Part shown: positions 58,460 to 64,000 of the stretch, in pieces
Position numbering within the stretch: position 1 is the stretch's first letter
Layout of the letters: each line of letters opens with the position of its first letter
NCBI RefSeq assembly: GCF_000342005.1
Contig: NZ_AOHO01000058.1
Span: forward strand, 248,001 to 312,000
DNA from: Amycolatopsis decaplanina DSM 44594
GTDB taxonomy: Bacteria > Actinomycetota > Actinomycetes > Mycobacteriales > Pseudonocardiaceae
Direction of reading: 5' to 3'
DNA length: 64,000 nucleotides
Made by a program: the position numbers and the translations under genes
The notes under the pieces: model-generated
The model's database searches: none
What the model was told of the DNA's origin: nothing
What the model saw: the letters and a program-made list of their open reading frames with translations, nothing else

Positions 58460-60964
58460 TCAGAGCCGGTCCACCGCCGTGATCCGGATGACCGCCGAGC
58501 CCGCCTCGTCCGAAGCCGCCAAGTCGACCTCGGCGCCGATGCCCCAATCGTGGTCACCCGCGGGATCGTCGAAGATCTGCCGCACCCGCCAGATCTCCGT
58601 CTCCTTCTCGATGATCAACAACTTGGGCCCGCGCGCGTCCGGTCCGATGCCGAGCGTTTCGTGCTCGTCGAAGTAGTCCTCGATGGCGTCTTCCCACGCG
58701 TCCGCGTCCCAGCCCGACGCGGCGTCCAGTTCGCCGAGCGTCTCGTAGGCACGCCGCGACGCCAGCTCCACCCGGCGGAACAGCTCGTTCCGCACGAGCA
58801 CCCGGAACGCCCGCTCGTTCCGCGTGACCGCGGGCGGCTCGGACGGCGGCCTTGTCGAAACGGGGCCTTCCTCTTCGGGATGCCGCAAGGCTTCCCACTC
58901 GTCGAGGAGGCTGGAGTCGACTTGGCGCACCAGTTCGCCGAGCCATTCGATGAGGTCCTGCAACCCCTCGTTCTTGGCCTCGTCGGGAACCGTGTGCCGG
59001 AGCGAGTCGTAGGTGTCGGTGAGGTAGCGCAGCACCAGCCCTTCCGAGCGGGCGAGCTGGTAGAAACCGATGTACTCCACGAAGTTCATCGCGCGCTCGT
59101 ACATGTCGCGCACGACGGACTTCGGCTTGAGCTCGTAGTCTTCGACCCACGGATGCCCTTGCCGGTAGCGGGAATACGCCGCCTCCAGCAGTTCCTCCAG
59201 CGGCTTCGGGTACGTGACGTTTTCGAGCAGCTCCATCCGCTCGTCGTACTCGATGCCCTCGGCCTTCATCGCCTGCACGGCCTCGCCGCGCGCCTTGAAC
59301 TGCTGCTGCGAAAGAACCGGCCTCGGGTTGTCCACAGTGGATTCCACAATGGACACGACGTCGAGCGGATAGGACGGCGACTCGACGTCGAGTAGTTCGA
59401 TCGCGGCCAGCGCGAACGGCGAAAGCGGCTGGTTCAGCGCGAAGTCGAACTGCAGGTCCACGGTGAGCCGGACGATGCGGCCCTGCTCGTCGGGTTCGTC
59501 GAGCCGTTCCACGACACCGGCCGCGAGCAGCGCGCGGTAGATCGCGATCGCGCGCAGGATCAGTTTCCGCTGGGCGGGACGGTCGGAATGGTTGTCCTCC
59601 AGCAGGTGCCGCATCGAGTCGAACGCGTTGCCCGGGCGGGAGATGACGTTCAGCAGCATCGAGTGGCTGACGTGGAAACTCGAGGTCAGCGGTTCCGGCT
59701 CGGCCGCGATCAGCCGGTCGAAGGTGCTCTCCGTCCAGTTGACGAACCCTTCGGGCGCCTTCTTGCGGACGATCTTCTTTTTCTTCTTGGGATCGTCGCC
59801 CGCCTTCTCCAGCGCCTTGGCGTTCTCGACGACGTGGTCCGGTGCCTGCACGACGACGTAGCCGTCGGTGTCGTAGCCGGCGCGGCCCGCGCGGCCGGCG
59901 ATCTGGTGGAACTCGCGCGCCTTGAGATGCCGCTGCCGCACGCCGTCGTACTTCGTCAGCGCGGAGAAGACCACCGTGCGGATCGGTACGTTGATGCCGA
60001 CGCCGAGCGTGTCGGTCCCGCAGATCACCTTCAGCAGCCCGGCCTGCGCGAGCTGCTCGACCAGGCGCCGGTACTTCGGCAGCATGCCGGCGTGGTGCAC
60101 GCCGATGCCGTGCCGGACCAGCCGGGACAACGTCTTCCCGAACCCGGCCGAGAAGCGGAAGTCGCCGAGCATCTCGGCGATGGCCTCCTTCTCAGCCTTC
60201 GAGGTGACGTTGATACTCATCAGTGTCTGGGCGCGCTCGATCGCCGCGGCCTGCGAAAAGTGCACGACGTACACCGGCGACTGCCCGCCGTTGAGCAGCT
60301 CGGACATCGTCTCGTGCAACGGCGTCAGCGCGTAGCGGAAAGTGAGCGGCACGGGCCGCTCCGCCGAGGTGACCACCGCGGTCGGACGGCCGGTCCGGCG
60401 GGTGAGGTCCTTCTCGAAGAACGAGACGTCGCCCAGCGTCGCCGACATCAGCACGAACTGCGCCTTCGGCAGTTCCAGCAGCGGCACCTGCCAGGCCCAG
60501 CCGCGATCCGGCTCCGAATAGAAGTGGAACTCGTCCGCGATGACCTGGCCGACCGGCGCGTCGGCACCGAATCGCAACGCGATGTTCGCCAGGATCTCCG
60601 CCGTGCAGCAGATGATCGGCGCGTCGGCGTTCACCGCCGAGTCACCGGTCATCATGCCGACGTTGTCCGCGCCGAAGATCTCGATGAGCTGGAAGAACTT
60701 CTCCGAGACGAGCGCCTTGATCGGTGCCGTGTAGTAGCTGCGGCGGCCGTGCGCGAGCGCGGTGAAGTGCGCCCCGACGGCGACCAGGCTCTTTCCCGAC
60801 CCCGTCGGTGTCGACAGGATCAGGTTCGCCCCGGAGACCACCTCGATGATGGCCTCTTCCTGCGCGGGGTACAGCTCCAACCCGCGCTCGGCCGTCCAGG
60901 TGGAGAAGGCTTCGAACAGCGAGTCGGGGTCGGGATCCGCAGGCAGGAGGTCTGTAAGTGTCAT
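58460..60964 (-). CDS. DEAD/DEAH-box helicase with C-terminal DUF3516
   Basis: An 834-residue SF2 helicase of the Ski2-like actinobacterial family. Walker A is STPTGSGKS (GSGKS, residues 55-59), motif II is ADEFH, motif III MSATL, and motif VI region QIAGRAGRAG. The C-terminal half from about 480 is DUF3516. It is probably an RNA helicase; the substrate is unknown. The start ATG at 60964 has a poor ribosome site. A longer upstream frame has no credible similarity. Confidence 0.92.
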   Translation of the reverse strand: MTLTDLLPADPDPDSLFEAFSTWTAERGLELYPAQEEAIIEVVSGANLILSTPTGSGKSLVAVGAHFTALAHGRRSYYTAPIKALVSEKFFQLIEIFGADNVGMMTGDSAVNADAPIICCTAEILANIALRFGADAPVGQVIADEFHFYSEPDRGWAWQVPLLELPKAQFVLMSATLGDVSFFEKDLTRRTGRPTAVVTSAERPVPLTFRYALTPLHETMSELLNGGQSPVYVVHFSQAAAIERAQTLMSINVTSKAEKEAIAEMLGDFRFSAGFGKTLSRLVRHGIGVHHAGMLPKYRRLVEQLAQAGLLKVICGTDTLGVGINVPIRTVVFSALTKYDGVRQRHLKAREFHQIAGRAGRAGYDTDGYVVVQAPDHVVENAKALEKAGDDPKKKKKIVRKKAPEGFVNWTESTFDRLIAAEPEPLTSSFHVSHSMLLNVISRPGNAFDSMRHLLEDNHSDRPAQRKLILRAIAIYRALLAAGVVERLDEPDEQGRIVRLTVDLQFDFALNQPLSPFALAAIELLDVESPSYPLDVVSIVESTVDNPRPVLSQQQFKARGEAVQAMKAEGIEYDERMELLENVTYPKPLEELLEAAYSRYRQGHPWVEDYELKPKSVVRDMYERAMNFVEYIGFYQLARSEGLVLRYLTDTYDSLRHTVPDEAKNEGLQDLIEWLGELVRQVDSSLLDEWEALRHPEEEGPVSTRPPSEPPAVTRNERAFRVLVRNELFRRVELASRRAYETLGELDAASGWDADAWEDAIEDYFDEHETLGIGPDARGPKLLIIEKETEIWRVRQIFDDPAGDHDWGIGAEVDLAASDEAGSAVIRITAVDRL

Positions 60965-61115
60965 CAGAGGACCTATCGTGCCATCCGTTGGTCGCTTCTT
61001 GCCCAGGGGTGATCGCGCCCATCGGCGGAAACCCGTAGGCTTCGCGGTACCGCGCACCTTCCGGGCACCATCACCCGGCCGCGCACACAGGCGGTAATCC
61101 GAGAGGGCTAAAGGA

Positions 61116-62360
61116 ATGGCACAGGACATCATCCCGATCGAACTCGGCCTGCCACAGGGTGACGTCGTCACTCTCTGGGCGCCGCGCTGGCGGGAAGACG
61201 GCGAGGAATGGGAAGCGTTCCTCGGCGACGAGGAAGACCTGTACGCCTTCCCGGACGCCGCGCATCTCGCCGCCTTCGTGCGGACCTCCGAGCAGCACGA
61301 CCTGCTCGACCACCCCGCGTGGGAGGTCGTCCCGGCGCTGAACGTGCCCGAGCTCATCCCGGACGACGACCACACCTACGACCTGGTGGGCGTCCCCGAG
61401 CTGGTCGCCGAGAAGCCGGACCAGTGGACGATCGGCGAGCTGGCCGAGATCATCGGCATCGTGCGTTCGCTCGCGGACGTGTGCGAGCTGGAAGAGGTCC
61501 ACGAAGTCCTCGACGCGCACGAGAGCTTCTCGCTGCTGGACCAGGGCACGCTGCCCTTCACCGGCCGTGACGGCGAGCGCCTCTGGGCGGACCTGTCGCA
61601 GGCGGTCTCCGAGAAGTGGGACACCGTGCTCGACGCGATCGACGGCCTGGTGACCGTCCCCGACGTCGACGAGAAGGTGCTGGAGCAGACGGCGGAGGAG
61701 CTCGCGACCTTCCTCGCGGAGTCCGCCGAAGCCGAAGCGGCCGCCGTCGACGCGGACCTCGTGGACGACTCGGACGAGGACGACGAGGAAGACGACGAGC
61801 CCGTCGGCTTCTGGGGCGAGGTCGGCATCGACCCGATCAAGATCATCACCTCGGGCGCCGAGTACTACACACTGCGCTGCTACCTCGACGACAAGCCGAT
61901 CTTCCTCGGCAGTGAAGGCGAGATCGACGTCTTCACCTCCGAGAAGGCCCTCATCCGCGCGATCGCGGACGGCAAGGACCTGGCGGGCAACGACCTCGCC
62001 CAAGTGTCCACTTGGGACGAGGTGGCCACGAAGGCCACCGCGGGTGAGCTCGAGATCGAGGTCGACGCCGAGAACACGTACGTGCTGAACGGGATCGCCG
62101 ACGACATCGCCGAAGGCCCGGAGTCGATCGACCCGACCCAGCTGGAGCTGGCCGTCGAGCTGATCACCGACGCCGCCGAATGGGCCGAAGACGACAGCGT
62201 CGAGACCGCGCTGGCCGCCAACGAAAGCCTCGGCTGGCTGGTGTCGTTCGTGCTGCGGCCGGACCCCTCGCGCCTCGAGCCGAGTGCTCCGTTCGACGCC
62301 GAGCAGTCCGAGTGGCGCAAGCTCGTCGAGACCTTCGAGAACCGGCTCACGGTCGTCTGA
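61116..62360 (+). CDS. conserved acidic actinobacterial protein
   Basis: A 414-residue, very acidic protein without TM segments. Residues about 216-227 form an Asp/Glu tract (DDSDEDDEEDDE), dividing two similar-looking halves. It begins MAQDIIPIELGLPQGDVVTL. Homologues are often labelled primosomal protein without support. It is divergent from the helicase. A function is not assigned. Confidence 0.8.
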   Translation: MAQDIIPIELGLPQGDVVTLWAPRWREDGEEWEAFLGDEEDLYAFPDAAHLAAFVRTSEQHDLLDHPAWEVVPALNVPELIPDDDHTYDLVGVPELVAEKPDQWTIGELAEIIGIVRSLADVCELEEVHEVLDAHESFSLLDQGTLPFTGRDGERLWADLSQAVSEKWDTVLDAIDGLVTVPDVDEKVLEQTAEELATFLAESAEAEAAAVDADLVDDSDEDDEEDDEPVGFWGEVGIDPIKIITSGAEYYTLRCYLDDKPIFLGSEGEIDVFTSEKALIRAIADGKDLAGNDLAQVSTWDEVATKATAGELEIEVDAENTYVLNGIADDIAEGPESIDPTQLELAVELITDAAEWAEDDSVETALAANESLGWLVSFVLRPDPSRLEPSAPFDAEQSEWRKLVETFENRLTVV

Positions 62361-62370
62361 TCCATCCGTG

Positions 62371-62405
62371 AAAGGGCCCCTCAGGTTCGTCCTGAGGGGC
62401 CCTTT
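62371..62405. terminator. rho-independent bidirectional terminator
   Basis: Perfect 15-bp arms (62371-62385, 62391-62405), a five-base loop and flanking A/T run. The right part also encodes the last codons of the convergent MFS transporter gene (stop at 62381-62383). Confidence 0.9.
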
Positions 62406-63589
62406 TCGTCTTTGACGGGCACCAGCGCCACGGCCAGCGCCGGGAACACCGCGGCCACGCAGAAGGCCAGCGCGTACCGCGAATCACCGATCACGAAGCC
62501 CAGCATCGGCGGGGTCAGCGCGGCGGCGATGTTCTGGCCGGTGTTCTGCGTGCCCATCGCCCGTCCCGCCCACGCGAGCCCGGCCATCTCCGCCGACGCG
62601 GTGAACCCGAGACCGTTGTCGGACACGGTGATCACCGCCGCCAGGACGAGCGCGAGCAGCACCAGCCACGGCCACGTCGCGTCCCCGAGCGCGACCAGCA
62701 GCATCACCGCGGCGCTCGCGATCGCCAGCTGCCGCATCGGCCGCAGCCTGCTGCCGGCACGGTCGGACCAGTAGCCCGACACCAGCCTGCCCAGCGCGCC
62801 GAGGATCTGGACGGCCCCGACGAACCAGCCCGCCGACGCCGCCGTCCAGTCGTGCATGGCCACCAGGTACACGGGCGTGAACGCGGAGACCGTGAACTGC
62901 GGGACGACGAGCAGCGCGCTCGCGCCGTGGACCCGCCACAACGCCGGCTTCCGGTACGGCGACGGCGGCTTCTCCGCCTTGCCCGCCTCGACCTCCGGAC
63001 GCGGCGGATCGACCAGGAGCCAGGCGACCAGAAGCGCGACGACGATCGCGGTCAGCGCGGGCAGCATGAGCGAGACCTGGAATCCCCAGCGATCCGCGAG
63101 CGGCGGGAGGCCGAAGGCGGCGACGCCTACCCCGAGCGGCTGGGCCATCTGGCGGATGCCCATCGCGAAGCCCCGTTCGGCCGGGCCGAACCAGCCGAGG
63201 ACGGCCCGGCCGCTCGCGGCGTTCACTGACGCGGTGCTCGCGCCGGCGAGCAGGAACACCCCAAAGAGGATCCCGAGCGAGTGGTCACCGGCGGCCGCGT
63301 ACACGAGGAGTAACCCCGAGACGCCGAGCCCGATGGCCATTACCAAACGCTCTCCGTAACGGTCCGCGGCCGCGCCCCACAGGATCAAGGTGAACAACAG
63401 GCCAAGACTCGGCGCGGCGACCACGGTTCCCGCTTCGGCGAGCGTCAACCCCTCCGCACGCTGCATCGACGGCACCAGGAACGGGATCCCGTAGAGGAAC
63501 GAGCAGCTCGCGGTCTGCGCGGCGAGGCCGAGCGCGAGGATGAGCCAGCGTCGTTTGCCGCCGATCCCCACGTCCACGACCTGCGCCAT
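62381..63589 (-). CDS. MFS transporter
   Basis: A 402-residue major facilitator with about 12 hydrophobic helices and the loop motif GAAADRYGERLVM between helices 2 and 3. ATG at 63589 gives MAQVVDVGIGGKRRW; a GTG at 63598, three codons earlier, is also possible. Relatives carry nitrate/nitrite, organic acids or drugs. The end is fused into the terminator at 62371. Confidence 0.9.
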   Translation of the reverse strand: MAQVVDVGIGGKRRWLILALGLAAQTASCSFLYGIPFLVPSMQRAEGLTLAEAGTVVAAPSLGLLFTLILWGAAADRYGERLVMAIGLGVSGLLLVYAAAGDHSLGILFGVFLLAGASTASVNAASGRAVLGWFGPAERGFAMGIRQMAQPLGVGVAAFGLPPLADRWGFQVSLMLPALTAIVVALLVAWLLVDPPRPEVEAGKAEKPPSPYRKPALWRVHGASALLVVPQFTVSAFTPVYLVAMHDWTAASAGWFVGAVQILGALGRLVSGYWSDRAGSRLRPMRQLAIASAAVMLLVALGDATWPWLVLLALVLAAVITVSDNGLGFTASAEMAGLAWAGRAMGTQNTGQNIAAALTPPMLGFVIGDSRYALAFCVAAVFPALAVALVPVKDEKGPSGRT

Positions 63590-63601
63590 CCTCGTCACCG
63601 T

Positions 63602-63635
63602 TTCACTATTTGGGAAAACCTTCCTACATAGTGAA
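63602..63635. promoter_or_regulatory. inverted repeat in MFS promoter
   Basis: TTCACTAT at 63602-63609 and ATAGTGAA at 63628-63635 are perfect inverted copies 18 bp apart in the 56-bp gap between the MFS gene and the adenosine deaminase end. They probably bind a repressor of the transporter. Confidence 0.55.
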
Positions 63636-63645
63636 CGATAGTTGG

Positions 63646-64000
63646 CTATGCTAACGAACGCAAGGCGGCATAGCCGGGCTTGATGACCGTGTTGATGATG
63701 TCGAGCCGCTGGTCGAAATCGAGGAAGGCGGATTTCATCGCATTGATCGTGAACCACTCGAGATCGGCCAACCCGAAGCCGAACGCCTCGCTCAGGGCCG
63801 CGAATTCGCTGGTCATCGAGCAGCCGCTCATCAGCCGGTTGTCGGTGTTGACGGTGACCCGGAACCGCAGCCTGGCGAGCAGGCCGATGGGATGCTCGCC
63901 GATCGAGCGCGCCGCTCCCGTCTGGACATTGGATGTGGGGCAGATCTCGAGCGGGATCCGCCGGTCGCGGACGTAGGCGGCCAACCGTCCCAAATGGACC
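63646..64000 (-). CDS. adenosine deaminase, C-terminal part (cut by window edge)
   Basis: The last 117 residues of an adenosine deaminase whose start is outside the window. LEICPTSNVQTGAA and VTVNTDNRLMSGCS (the Asp pair that binds zinc and substrate) are diagnostic. The enzyme makes inosine from adenosine or deoxyadenosine. The stop is at 63646. Confidence 0.92.
   Translation of the reverse strand, partial: VHLGRLAAYVRDRRIPLEICPTSNVQTGAARSIGEHPIGLLARLRFRVTVNTDNRLMSGCSMTSEFAALSEAFGFGLADLEWFTINAMKSAFLDFDQRLDIINTVIKPGYAALRSLA

Overview
The window is high-GC actinobacterial chromosome, most likely from the Pseudonocardiaceae and probably Amycolatopsis. This rests on codon use, GTG/TTG starts, the mix of housekeeping genes and frequent promoters placed too close to the start codon for a leader. 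I ran no database search, so the genus is an inference. No tRNA, rRNA, insertion sequence, prophage or CRISPR array was seen.

Positions 1 to about 25,100 hold the right-hand part of a type II (aromatic) polyketide cluster; it continues off the left edge. The core (cupin TcmJ-like, KS-alpha, KS-beta/CLF, ACP, aromatase/cyclase) lies at 7784-11399 in the order of tcmJKLMN and whiE, with a TcmI-like cyclase divergent at 7594. Tailoring genes include four small ABM monooxygenases, an FAD aromatic hydroxylase, a quinone oxidoreductase-like enzyme, an LLM flavin oxidoreductase and three methyltransferases. No polyketide ketoreductase is visible, so an unreduced TcmN/WhiE-type scaffold is expected. 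Two GT1 glycosyltransferases imply a glycoside. An 11-gene leftward operon (22771 to 13288) mixes deoxyaminosugar genes (two dehydratase-like SDRs, an epimerase-like SDR, a DegT aminotransferase) with genes unusual for such clusters: a dCTP-deaminase-like protein, an FAD oxidoreductase, a HIT protein, a Nudix hydrolase and a PfkB kinase. Several of these carry substituted active-site residues. No sugar-1-phosphate nucleotidylyltransferase is present. Two SARP regulators (11432-13249; 24229-25098) and 11-bp-phased heptamer repeats in two or three promoters point to SARP control. TTA codons in the second SARP and in the hydroxylase suggest bldA dependence.

From 25869 to 29816 lies a large nSTAND1 ATPase with 13 WD40 repeats. 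From 29879 on the genes are mostly chromosomal core or general accessory: phosphosugar mutase, a tightly overlapped XRE/ImmA/7TM/amidohydrolase operon, an atypical histidyl-tRNA synthetase, two tandem aldo/keto reductases with MerR, ECF sigma factor with membrane partner, uracil phosphoribosyltransferase, a serine hydrolase, deoC with two aldehyde dehydrogenase genes (one truncated), a P450-ferredoxin pair, a sugar ABC transporter with dehydrogenase and SorC regulator, a DUF3516 helicase, an MFS transporter and the end of an adenosine deaminase gene.

Intergenic DNA is rich in long perfect hairpins, several of which contain the last codons or stop codon of a gene. One hairpin occurs twice (51355, 58407) and one locus has a 21-bp tandem repeat (56627-56710).
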